A stretch of 64,000 bases of DNA. It comes from Brevibacillus panacihumi (GTDB taxonomy: Bacteria; Bacillota; Bacilli; Brevibacillales; Brevibacillaceae). Positions 25,928 to 34,683 of this stretch are shown here, in pieces (position 1 is the first letter of the stretch; every line of letters starts with the position of its first letter). The stretch is from positions 1 through 64,000 of the forward strand of contig NZ_RHHT01000008.1 in the NCBI RefSeq assembly GCF_003710985.1, given 5' to 3'. The position numbers were made by a program, and so were the translations under genes. The notes under the pieces are model-generated. The model searched no databases, was not told the origin of the DNA, and saw only the letters and a program-made list of their open reading frames with translations.

Positions 25928-26000
25928 TCCCCTACCCAATTGTTTATAGAAATCAATCGGGGATCAGGGAGAAACTCTAACATTATGAGGAGGTGTGACC

Positions 26001-26723
26001 ATGCGAAACGCTATCGAGTTTATGGTCTACGGTGACTATGCGTTGTTTACCGACCCGTTAACAAAGCTCGGAGGAGAGAAACTCTCCTATCAAGTCCCAA
26101 CCTATCAAGCTCTAAAGGGTATTGTGGAATCGATTTATTGGAAGCCGACGCTGATCATGGTCGTAGATGCAGTACGTGTCATGAAGCCGATCCGAATGGA
26201 ATCAAAGGGGATTCGTCCGTTGGAATATGGTGGAGGCAATACACTGGCCAACTATACATATCTGAGAGATGTCTGCTATCAGGTCCGCGCGCATTTTGAA
26301 TTCAACATGAACCGTCCGGATTTGGCCTATGATCGCAACGAGAATAAGCACCACAACATCCTGAAGCGCTCTCTGCGGGCAGGTGGAAGAAGAGACATCT
26401 TTCTCGGGGCGAGGGAATGTCAAGCATATGTCGAGCCATGCGTGTTTGGAGAAGGGGATGGTTTTTACGACAATTACGGCGGCGATCTTCATCTTGGCAA
26501 CATGATCCACGGCATCAATTATCCGGATGAAACAGGCCGGAACCAATTGGAGGTTCGCTTGTGGAGTCCTGTAATGAAGGATGGCTATATTGAATTTATC
26601 AGACCAGAACAATGCACACAGGTAAGGACGATTATGGACATGACACCTAAGCGGTTTGACGACGCTAATGTCAGTTCCGCAGAAGAACTGTATGCACAGC
26701 TTGCAGTGGGGGGAAATCCATGA
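26001..26723 (+). CDS. cas5: CRISPR Cas5c (Cas5d), crRNA-processing endonuclease
   Basis: A 240-residue Cas5c. In type I-C it replaces Cas6: it cuts pre-crRNA below the repeat hairpin and stays bound to the 5' handle in Cascade. The N-terminal RAMP strand ([15 protein letters not shown]), a tyrosine in the [12 protein letters not shown] region and the Lys-His pair in [10 protein letters not shown] correspond to known catalytic residues of the family. The ATG at 26001 is well spaced from AGGAGGTG; a GTG at 25995 overlaps the site. The stop overlaps cas8c as ATGA. Confidence 0.95.
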   Translation: MRNAIEFMVYGDYALFTDPLTKLGGEKLSYQVPTYQALKGIVESIYWKPTLIMVVDAVRVMKPIRMESKGIRPLEYGGGNTLANYTYLRDVCYQVRAHFEFNMNRPDLAYDRNENKHHNILKRSLRAGGRRDIFLGARECQAYVEPCVFGEGDGFYDNYGGDLHLGNMIHGINYPDETGRNQLEVRLWSPVMKDGYIEFIRPEQCTQVRTIMDMTPKRFDDANVSSAEELYAQLAVGGNP

Positions 26724-28591
26724 GTTGGCTGCTAAATCTGTACGAAACATACGAGTCTAACTTGGACCGGGTAGGCGAGACCGAGAAGAAACATAACGAA
26801 CAAGAGTATACCTTGCTGCCGATCTCTCATACCACACAAAACGCCCACATCGAAGTGGAAATAACAGAGGATGGGGAGTATCACTCTGGCTCAGTCGTTG
26901 ACAAAAGCGATGCCAATACGTTGATTCCGTGCACCGAAGACTCAGCAAGTCGTTCGGGTTCCAAAATTGCGCCTTATCCTTTACATGACAAGCTAAGCTA
27001 TGTGGCGGGAGATTTCGTCGCCTTTGGAGGGGAAATCAAGAAGGAAGAACCATTTTCCTACTACATCAAACAACTGGAAGAATGGGCAAATTCCCCTTAC
27101 ACTGTCCCCAAGTTGAAGAGTATCTATCGTTACTTGAGCAAAGGCAGGCTTATCGAGGACTTGGTAAATGACGGAGTGTTGTTTGTGGATGAACATAATA
27201 AGCTTTTGGAAAAATGGGACAAGACTGGCACCAAGCCACAGATCTTTTCCGCCGTCGCTGGTGACCAAACAAGTGCCTTTGTCAGGTTCAATGTTCGTTC
27301 CGCTGATGTGATACTGCAAAAGGTGTGGAAGGATCCGGAGATGTATGATTCGTTTATTCGTTATTACAACGAGCAGTTAGCAGACGAGGATCTTTGCTAT
27401 GTAACAGGAAAAATTCTCCCGGCAACCGACAAGCATGCAAACAAAATTAGAAATCCGGCGGACAAAGCGAAATTGATATCAGCTAATGATTCAAGTGGAT
27501 TTACGTTCCGCGGAAGGTTTCAGGAAAGTCGGGACGCAGCCCGTATCAGCTATGAGGTATCCCAGAAAGCCCATAATGCATTGAAATGGCTCATCCATCA
27601 TCAGGGGAAGGTTATTGATCAGAGAGTCTTTCTCGTCTGGAGCAATGAAGGCAAGGAGGTACCAGGAGTCACAGATGATTTTTTGTCCATTGATCCGACG
27701 CCTGTTGTTGCCCCAAGGAGAGCATCATTTACCAATGAGGAGATCGCCAAGGAAGTCTCCAAAGCTTTGGATGGGTACAGAAACCAGCTTTCGCCTTCTT
27801 CCAGGGTGAATATTATGGTTCTGGATTCAGCGACCACCGGCCGAATGGCTGTACTGTATTACCGCAATATGGATCAGGAGCACTACTTTAGTAAGCTGAT
27901 CCAGTGGCACTCCACTTGCGTGTGGTTGCATCGATACCAAAAGGATGAGAATGGGAATATCGTGCAATTTTATGGGGCGCCCGCAACGAAAGACATCGCT
28001 TTTGCAGCCTATGGACCAAACGCCAGCGACAAGATTGTCAAAGGGTTAATGGAGCGCATGCTTCCTTGCATTATAGATGGACGAGACATTCCACGAGATA
28101 TTACTGAAAGTGCCCAACGCCGAGCATCCAATCCAGTATCGATGGAGAAATGGGAATGGGAAAAGACAATGAGTATTACATGCGCTCTGATTAATAAAAA
28201 GGAGGGAATAAGTGTGGCATTGGATGAAAGCAATACTGAACGAGACTATTTATTTGGGAGATTGTTGGCGGTGGCGGATGTTTTAGAAAGACGTGCCCTT
28301 GGTAAAGAGGAACTTCGAGCCACCAATGCAATTCGTTATATGAATGCGTTCTCCCGGCATCCAGAGAGGACCTGGAAGACCATCCAATCCTGCTTACAGC
28401 CGTATCAATTAAGGCTTGGCAAGAAGGCATCCGACCTCAATAAAATTATTGATGATATAGGTTCACGAATTCCGGTGGACCAATTTAACAACAAACCACT
28501 ATCAGGTTTGTATCTGTTAGGTTTTTATAGTCAGAGACATGCAATTTACAATAATAAGGGCAATGGCGACACAGAAGATACACCAAAATAG
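26720..28591 (+). CDS. cas8c: CRISPR Cascade large subunit Cas8c (Csd1)
   Basis: A 623-residue Csd1-family large subunit, expected to recognise the PAM and open target DNA in the I-C Cascade. Length and position between cas5c and cas7c are standard; the N-terminal part starts [19 protein letters not shown]. It overlaps cas5c by 4 bp. The 3' fifth holds a second, in-frame translation start for Cas11c (see 28214). No lesion is visible. Confidence 0.93.
   Translation: MSWLLNLYETYESNLDRVGETEKKHNEQEYTLLPISHTTQNAHIEVEITEDGEYHSGSVVDKSDANTLIPCTEDSASRSGSKIAPYPLHDKLSYVAGDFVAFGGEIKKEEPFSYYIKQLEEWANSPYTVPKLKSIYRYLSKGRLIEDLVNDGVLFVDEHNKLLEKWDKTGTKPQIFSAVAGDQTSAFVRFNVRSADVILQKVWKDPEMYDSFIRYYNEQLADEDLCYVTGKILPATDKHANKIRNPADKAKLISANDSSGFTFRGRFQESRDAARISYEVSQKAHNALKWLIHHQGKVIDQRVFLVWSNEGKEVPGVTDDFLSIDPTPVVAPRRASFTNEEIAKEVSKALDGYRNQLSPSSRVNIMVLDSATTGRMAVLYYRNMDQEHYFSKLIQWHSTCVWLHRYQKDENGNIVQFYGAPATKDIAFAAYGPNASDKIVKGLMERMLPCIIDGRDIPRDITESAQRRASNPVSMEKWEWEKTMSITCALINKKEGISVALDESNTERDYLFGRLLAVADVLERRALGKEELRATNAIRYMNAFSRHPERTWKTIQSCLQPYQLRLGKKASDLNKIIDDIGSRIPVDQFNNKPLSGLYLLGFYSQRHAIYNNKGNGDTEDTPK
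28214..28591 (+). CDS. cas11c: Cas11c small subunit from internal start within cas8c
   Basis: Inside cas8c, AAGGAGGG (28199-28206) stands seven bases before an in-frame GTG (28214), codon 499 of cas8c. This is an ideal start site giving a 125-residue helical product ([20 protein letters not shown] onward) identical to the Cas8c C-terminus. Internal translation of a small subunit from cas8c is established for type I-C systems, where Cas11c lines the Cascade belly. The size and place match. Confidence 0.8.
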   Translation: MALDESNTERDYLFGRLLAVADVLERRALGKEELRATNAIRYMNAFSRHPERTWKTIQSCLQPYQLRLGKKASDLNKIIDDIGSRIPVDQFNNKPLSGLYLLGFYSQRHAIYNNKGNGDTEDTPK

Positions 28592-28606
28592 AAGGGGAAG
28601 ATCAAA

Positions 28607-29464
28607 ATGAATACACTCGATCATAAAATTGACTTTGCTGTTGTGTTATCTGTGACTAAGGCGAACCCGAACGGAGACCCGTTAAATGGCAATCGACCAA
28701 GGCAAAACTTTGACGGTTACGGGGAAATTTCCGATGTTGCCTTGAAGCGGAAAATTCGAAATCGTCTTCAAGATCTCGGAGAATCTATTTTTGTGCAATC
28801 CAATGATCGCAAATCGGATTCCTATGGAAGCTTGAGAGAGCGTGCTGATTCGAATGTGGAATTGGAAAAGATCTTGAAATCAAAAACGGTATCGAATGAC
28901 GAATTTGCCCGCATTGCCTGCCAGGAATGGCTGGATGTCCGTAGCTTTGGCCAAGTCTTTGCATTTAAAGGGGATAAGGGGGGCGTATCTGTCGGAATTA
29001 GAGGTCCCGTATCCATTCATCCTGCAACCAGCTTAGACCCCATCGATATTTCAAGCATTCAAATTACAAAAAGTGTAAACACAGAGCCAGGCGTTTCTAG
29101 AGGTTCAGATACCATGGGGATGAAGCATCGTGTCGATTTTGGTGTTTATATGTTTTACGGGAGCATCAATACGCAACTTGCTGAGAAAACCGGGTTTACC
29201 AACGAAGATGCGAAGAAGTTGCAACATGCTCTTGTCACGTTGTTTGAAAATGATGCGTCTTCTGCAAGACCTGAGGGAAGCATGGAGGTCCATAAGGTGT
29301 ATTGGTGGGAACACAGCTCCAAGCTAGGTCAATATTCTTCTGCGAAGGTACATCGTTCAGTAAAGGTTGAAAGACTTGTGGATCAACCCAAATCAATCGA
29401 GGATTATAAGTTTACTGTTCAACCCTTGGAGGGTTTAGAGGTGGAGCAGATTCATGGAATATAA
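28607..29464 (+). CDS. cas7: CRISPR Cascade backbone Cas7c (Csd2)
   Basis: A 285-residue Csd2/Cas7 protein that polymerises along the crRNA spacer. The N-terminal DFAVVLSVTKANPNGDPLNG is a clear Cas7 signature, followed by a glycine-rich segment FAFKGDKGGVSVGIRGPVS. The ATG follows AAGGGGA. It overlaps cas4 by 11 bp. Confidence 0.95.
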   Translation: MNTLDHKIDFAVVLSVTKANPNGDPLNGNRPRQNFDGYGEISDVALKRKIRNRLQDLGESIFVQSNDRKSDSYGSLRERADSNVELEKILKSKTVSNDEFARIACQEWLDVRSFGQVFAFKGDKGGVSVGIRGPVSIHPATSLDPIDISSIQITKSVNTEPGVSRGSDTMGMKHRVDFGVYMFYGSINTQLAEKTGFTNEDAKKLQHALVTLFENDASSARPEGSMEVHKVYWWEHSSKLGQYSSAKVHRSVKVERLVDQPKSIEDYKFTVQPLEGLEVEQIHGI

Positions 29465-30113
29465 TGAGGATGAGCATTACTTACTCTTGTCAGGCATCCA
29501 GCATTTTCAATTTTGCAAACGGCAGTGGGCGTTTATTCACATCGAACAACAATGGGAAGAAAACGTAAGAACCGTTGAAGGAGAACATCTTCACAGGAAT
29601 GTCGATCAACCGTTTACGAAAGAAAAACGTGGCGACAAGGTCATCGTTCGTGCAATGCCCGTCAAGTCCGAAAATCTAAAGATAACAGGAGTATGTGATG
29701 TCGTCGAGTTTATCAGGAACGACAATGGTGTTGAAATTAGCGGTGTGGAGGGGAGGTATCTCGCTTATCCGGTTGAATATAAGCGTGGAAAGCCGAAAAC
29801 GGGCGATGAAGATGTTTTGCAATTAGCTGCTCAAGCGATCTGCCTGGAGGAAATGCTGTTGTGTGATATCGACAAGGGATACCTTTTCTACAATGAGATT
29901 AAACACAGGGTAGAGGTTCCGCTAACTGAAACGATCAAACAAAAAGTGAGCTTGGTCGTGGCTGAAATGCAAGAATTCTATAGTGGTAGGCATACTCCAA
30001 AAGTCAAGACGGGGGCATTTTGCCGAAGCTGTTCTCTTCAAAATATTTGTCTACCGGAACTCATGAATAAACGGACTGTAAAAAGTTACGTTGAAGGGAA
30101 AATCAAAGAATGA
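29454..30113 (+). CDS. cas4: CRISPR Cas4 iron-sulfur exonuclease
   Basis: A 219-residue Cas4 that trims prespacers and helps Cas1-Cas2 choose PAM-bearing ends. Four cysteines for the Fe-S cluster are visible: one in FQFCKRQW near residue 22 and three in CRSCSLQNIC near 183-192. The RecB-like nuclease core shows GVCDVVEF and PVEYKRGK. It overlaps cas7 by 11 bp and cas1 by 4 bp (ATGA). Confidence 0.95.
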   Translation: MEYNEDEHYLLLSGIQHFQFCKRQWAFIHIEQQWEENVRTVEGEHLHRNVDQPFTKEKRGDKVIVRAMPVKSENLKITGVCDVVEFIRNDNGVEISGVEGRYLAYPVEYKRGKPKTGDEDVLQLAAQAICLEEMLLCDIDKGYLFYNEIKHRVEVPLTETIKQKVSLVVAEMQEFYSGRHTPKVKTGAFCRSCSLQNICLPELMNKRTVKSYVEGKIKE

Positions 30114-31141
30114 AAAGGCTGCTCAACACCCTCTATATCACACAATCAGATGTTTATTTATCCTTAGACGGAGATAATATTGTCCTTTTGAAGGAGCAAG
30201 AAAAGCTGGCCAGATTGCCGCTTCATAACCTGGAATCTATCGTCTCCTTTGGATACACAGGTGCTAGTCCGGCACTAATGGGGTATTGTGCGGAGCGAAA
30301 TATTTCATTGGCATTCTTCACCGCCAGCGGAAGATACCTCGCCAGGGTCATCGGGGAAAGCAAAGGCAATGTTGTCCTGCGGAAACGACAGTATATGGCC
30401 TCGGAGGATCTGGTCCTTTCGGCAAAGATTGCACGGAATTTTATTGTGGGTAAGATTTATAACCATAAATGGATGATCGAAAGAATGACACGGGACTACG
30501 CTTTACGTATTGATGTCCCACAATTCAAAACGGTATCGCAACAGCTGTCAGCTTTACTTTTAGATGTGAGGGAATGTGAAGATCTTGAGAGATTGCGGGG
30601 GCTGGAAGGACAAGCGGCTATTAGTTACAACAGGGTATTCGACTCTATGATCCTACAGCAGAAGGAGGACTTTTATTTTCACTCGCGCTCCCGCAGACCG
30701 CCGATGGATAACGTAAATGCGATGCTGTCATTTGCCTATTCCCTCTTGGCGCACGATGTCTCCTCTGCACTGGAAGGGGTAGGGTTGGATGCGTATGTCG
30801 GTTTTTTGCACAGAGATCGGCCGGGACGAGCCTCTTTAGCGCTGGATGTGATGGAAGAGTTACGTGGGGTATTTGCTGATAGGTTTGTGCTGTCATTGAT
30901 AAACAAGAAGATTATGAGCAAGGAGGACTTTTTCGAAAAAGGGAACGGTGCTGTTATTATGAAAGATGAGGGAAGGAAGAGATTCCTGACCGCATGGCAA
31001 AATAAAAAACAGGAAAAAATTACGCATCCTTATCTTGGAGAGAAGATCTCCTGGGGGCTAGTCCCGCATGCGCAGGCTTTATTGTTAGCCCGATATTTAC
31101 GTAATGATCTAGATGAGTACCCACCCTTCTTGTGGAAGTAG
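30110..31141 (+). CDS. cas1: CRISPR integrase Cas1, type I-C
   Basis: A 343-residue Cas1, the catalytic subunit of spacer integration. Metal-site residues are in LRGLEGQAAISYN (Glu), the VGFLHRDRPGRASLALD segment (His) and its final Asp. N-terminal RLLNTLYITQSDVYLSLDGD is typical. It overlaps cas4 by 4 bp and abuts cas2. It appears intact. Confidence 0.96.
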   Translation: MKRLLNTLYITQSDVYLSLDGDNIVLLKEQEKLARLPLHNLESIVSFGYTGASPALMGYCAERNISLAFFTASGRYLARVIGESKGNVVLRKRQYMASEDLVLSAKIARNFIVGKIYNHKWMIERMTRDYALRIDVPQFKTVSQQLSALLLDVRECEDLERLRGLEGQAAISYNRVFDSMILQQKEDFYFHSRSRRPPMDNVNAMLSFAYSLLAHDVSSALEGVGLDAYVGFLHRDRPGRASLALDVMEELRGVFADRFVLSLINKKIMSKEDFFEKGNGAVIMKDEGRKRFLTAWQNKKQEKITHPYLGEKISWGLVPHAQALLLARYLRNDLDEYPPFLWK

Positions 31142-31444
31142 GTGAATGAAGAAGTGCTAGTATTGATTACGTATGATGTAAGCACGACGAGAGGTGAAGG
31201 ACAAAGAAGGCTTCGCAGAGTGGCCAAGATATGCCAAAACTATGGGCAACGTGTCCAAAACTCCGTATTTGAGTGTGTTGTTGACTCCACTCAGTTTGCT
31301 ATTTTAAAGCTAAAGCTTCTCGAGGTAATTGATCAACAGCAGGATAGCCTCAGGTTTTATCAGTTGGGCAATAATTATAAGAACAAGGTTGAACATGTGG
31401 GAGCGAAAGAGTCTATAGATTTGGAAGGTCCATTAGTTTTGTAG
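31142..31444 (+). CDS. cas2: CRISPR Cas2
   Basis: A 100-residue Cas2 that bridges two Cas1 dimers in the integrase. The first strand LVLITYDVS holds the conserved Asp, and the helix GQRRLRRVAKICQNYGQRVQ follows. The GTG at 31142 comes directly after the cas1 stop; a later in-frame GTG at 31154 is possible but would remove part of the first strand. It is the last gene before the array. Confidence 0.94.
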   Translation: MNEEVLVLITYDVSTTRGEGQRRLRRVAKICQNYGQRVQNSVFECVVDSTQFAILKLKLLEVIDQQQDSLRFYQLGNNYKNKVEHVGAKESIDLEGPLVL

Positions 31445-31625
31445 TGCGAACCAGAGGTGCGAATGTATAGCGTACATGATTTCGCTGGGACATTCGCACC
31501 TGGAAAACGCGCTTAATTGTTCTCTTTTTTATAGTTTTTTACATATATATCCAAATTTTGTCTGATTTAAGTGCGCTTTGATTACAAATATGGAACTTTA
31601 GGTGTGTTTTGTTTAAAAAATCGCT
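31445..31625 (+). promoter_or_regulatory. CRISPR leader with an inverted repeat
   Basis: An AT-rich 181-bp stretch between cas2 and the first repeat, with T-rich tracts at 31519-31540 and 31610-31620. Near its start, perfect 12-bp arms AGGTGCGAATGT (31455-31466) and ACATTCGCACCT (31490-31501) may form the cas operon's terminator hairpin or a leader protein site. The leader lies on the side with conserved repeats, so new spacers should be added at 31626. Confidence 0.75.
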
Positions 31626-34497
31626 GTCGCATCCTACGCGGATGCGTGGATTGAAATCAGCAACTGAGAAAGCCTGACACGGAAATCCTCCAGTCGCATC
31701 CTACGCGGATGCGTGGATTGAAATTTGAACATGAATCTTACCACCGAGCTGTCCGAATGTCGCATCCTACGCGGATGCGTGGATTGAAATTCGCGAGCAT
31801 CTTCGTAATCTCCTGGAACGTAGGCGTCGCATCCTACGCGGATGCGTGGATTGAAATCCTCTACGATGTCGACGCGGGCGTACCGGGTGCGGTCGCATCC
31901 TACGCGGATGCGTGGATTGAAATTACGAAGTCGACAACGGCAAAGTCCGTCTCAAGGTCGCATCCTACGCGGATGCGTGGATTGAAATCCGCTCCCGAGA
32001 TAACCTTATACGCCATATCCTGCGTCGCATCCTACGCGGATGCGTGGATTGAAATGAGCCGTACGAGCCCGTTTACCCGACGATTGCATGGTCGCATCCT
32101 ACGCGGATGCGTGGATTGAAATGTCTTCGACCAAGAGGCGGACGCATCCGAACAGGACCGTCGCATCCTACGCGGATGCGTGGATTGAAATCGGCAATCC
32201 ACGACGTATCCGGTTTTGGCGTTGACGTCGCATCCTACGCGGATGCGTGGATTGAAATGGGCAAATTCGCATTGGCGAGCATGACGGTGGCAGTCGCATC
32301 CTACGCGGATGCGTGGATTGAAATGACCGACATTACGGAAACGGCGGCCGACTCCTACGTCGCATCCTACGCGGATGCGTGGATTGAAATCCTTGAATGT
32401 AATGGTCAGGTAGTTGTCTGCTCGGTCGCATCCTACGCGGATGCGTGGATTGAAATACGGGGTCAGCCAGACCATCATGAACTACGAAAGTCGCATCCTA
32501 CGCGGATGCGTGGATTGAAATGTCCAAGCTGATCAACTCAGATGCATCCCGGCGGCGTCGCATCCTACGCGGATGCGTGGATTGAAATTTAACTCTGAAT
32601 TTTCGTCCGTTTACCTCGACAGTCGCATCCTACGCGGATGCGTGGATTGAAATCCGTAAGGTGTGGATGCTTTCCATTTCGGATCGGGTCGCATCCTACG
32701 CGGATGCGTGGATTGAAATCTTACTGCCGCCTTCGGGTTACACATCTGGAAAGTCGCATCCTACGCGGATGCGTGGATTGAAATTCAGTACGCTTCCAAG
32801 CGGGAGCGCCTTCTGCCGGTCGCATCCTACGCGGATGCGTGGATTGAAATAGTAATCCGGCTTGCTGTCAGTACGCGCTTTTGGGTCGCATCCTACGCGG
32901 ATGCGTGGATTGAAATTTGAAAGCAGTTATGAAGCTGGTACGGGCAAGTCGTCGCATCCTACGCGGATGCGTGGATTGAAATTTCGGAACTATTGATGAA
33001 TTCGAACAGAAAGTAGTCGCATCCTACGCGGATGCGTGGATTGAAATATCCAGTGAGTACTCCAATGCCCGTTCGATCTGTTGTCGCATCCTACGCGGAT
33101 GCGTGGATTGAAATTCCTATTTTGGTGAAACTTTGTCCAATTTATCCGTCGCATCCTACGCGGATGCGTGGATTGAAATGGCAAGCTCCGTCAAGTGGAT
33201 CCAGTCCCTTGGGTCGCATCCTACGCGGATGCGTGGATTGAAATATCTTCGCTTGTTATCCCGGTCGCGTCCGGTGAGTCGCATCCTACGCGGATGCGTG
33301 GATTGAAATCAAAAGCGTGGCAAGACGTGGCAATACACCATCAGGTCGCATCCTACGCGGATGCGTGGATTGAAATACCAAGGATCAATTCTTAGCATCC
33401 AAGCAATTTACGTCGCATCCTACGCGGATGCGTGGATTGAAATATTGGTGATTCCAAGGCTGCGTAAGGCGTATATCGTCGCATCCTACGCGGATGCGTG
33501 GATTGAAATCTCAAGCTCTCGATTGATCCTGGAAATTACGGTGTCGCATCCTACGCGGATGCGTGGATTGAAATTGCTGTATCGCTTGAATGAGGGTACA
33601 AAGGCAAGTCGCATCCTACGCGGATGCGTGGATTGAAATAAGCGATAGCAGCCAAGGCAATCACCCTACAAGGCGTCGCATCCTACGCGGATGCGTGGAT
33701 TGAAATAAAATTAAAGCTATGACTAACGATGAATTCGAAGTCGCATCCTACGCGGATGCGTGGATTGAAATAAAACGGCGGCGGATTTCGAGAGTTCCAT
33801 GTCGCGGTCGCATCCTACGCGGATGCGTGGATTGAAATCCAAAACGGAGGAGGCCCGCCAGAACCGGCCATGTCGCATCCTACGCGGATGCGTGGATTGA
33901 AATAATTGGCGCCGGCAGTAGGACATGGGGCTAATGTGTCGCATCCTACGCGGATGCGTGGATTGAAATGCGATGGGAAAAGAAAAAGGAGACTACTCCG
34001 CAGTCGCATCCTACGCGGATGCGTGGATTGAAATAAAACTGAAGAAGAAATCTCGACCATCGAAAATTGTCGCATCCTACGCGGATGCGTGGATTGAAAT
34101 GCTCTATTTTCCCTTGGCGCATCAGTCATTTGTTGTCGCATCCTACGCGGATGCGTGGATTGAAATCTTCCTACGAGTCCGGCAAGCCTGACGCATCCAT
34201 CGTCGCATCCTACGCGGATGCGTGGATTGAAATCGGGAGTCGTTGACATCACCAACACGATGCTAAGTCGCATCCTACGCGGATGCGTGGATTGAAATAA
34301 GATGACGCCGAATTTACGGTATTGGACATTAAGTCGCATCCTACGCGGATGCGTGGATTGAAATACGCTCCACATTTACTACCTGTAGATCCAAGCAAAG
34401 TCGCATCCTACGCGGATGCGTGGATTGAAATCTGCGAGCCGATGACTTTTCTCAAGGAGATCTTCGTCGCATCCTACGCGGGTGCATGGATTTAAAT
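31626..34497 (+). CRISPR. Type I-C CRISPR array, 44 repeats and 43 spacers
   Basis: The 32-bp repeat begins GTCGCATCC, has the hairpin CGCATCC/GGATGCG and ends TGGATTGAAAT. I read 44 copies, at 31626, 31693, 31759, 31826, 31892, 31957, 32024, 32091, 32160, 32227, 32293, 32359, 32425, 32490, 32557, 32622, 32688, 32753, 32819, 32885, 32951, 33016, 33083, 33148, 33213, 33278, 33345, 33412, 33478, 33543, 33608, 33675, 33740, 33807, 33872, 33938, 34003, 34069, 34135, 34202, 34267, 34333, 34400 and 34466. Spacers are 33-37 bp and all look different. I saw no change in copies 1-43; the last has three substitutions, marking the old end. Transcription is rightward, from the cas2-side leader. Confidence 0.98.
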
Positions 34498-34532
34498 TAT
34501 ATTACCGTGAAAGCTGAAAAGACATGCGGGAC

Positions 34533-34551
34533 GTCGCGTTCTACGTCGAGG
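34533..34551 (+). repeat. Decayed CRISPR repeat beyond the array end
   Basis: Exactly 35 bp after the last repeat, GTCGCGTTCTACGTCGAGG matches the first 19 bases of the repeat in 13 positions, then similarity is lost. The spacing equals one spacer, so this is probably a fossil repeat. The rest of 34498-34651 shows nothing recognisable. Confidence 0.5.
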
Positions 34552-34651
34552 TAAATGCCGGCACGAACGGGAAGGGTCCTGGGACGTCGTTCAGTAGCAG
34601 GATCAAAGACAAAACGTTTTTCCCCGATTCTGAACCCGTTCCTACACGAAA

Positions 34652-34676
34652 AGGGTGAGGCCATATGCCCCACCCT
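34652..34676 (-). terminator. Hairpin after the sensor-kinase pseudogene
   Basis: Stem AGGGTGAGG / CCCCACCCT (one mismatch) followed on the minus strand by TTTTCG, a weak terminator. Confidence 0.5.
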
Positions 34677-34683
34677 CAACGCT

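Noticed and set aside
31709-34375. Several open frames of 60-190 codons with repeated motifs such as VASYADAWIE or NPRIRVGCD across the array.
   Set aside because: They are translations of the CRISPR repeat itself; the 32-bp repeats and unique spacers explain them fully.
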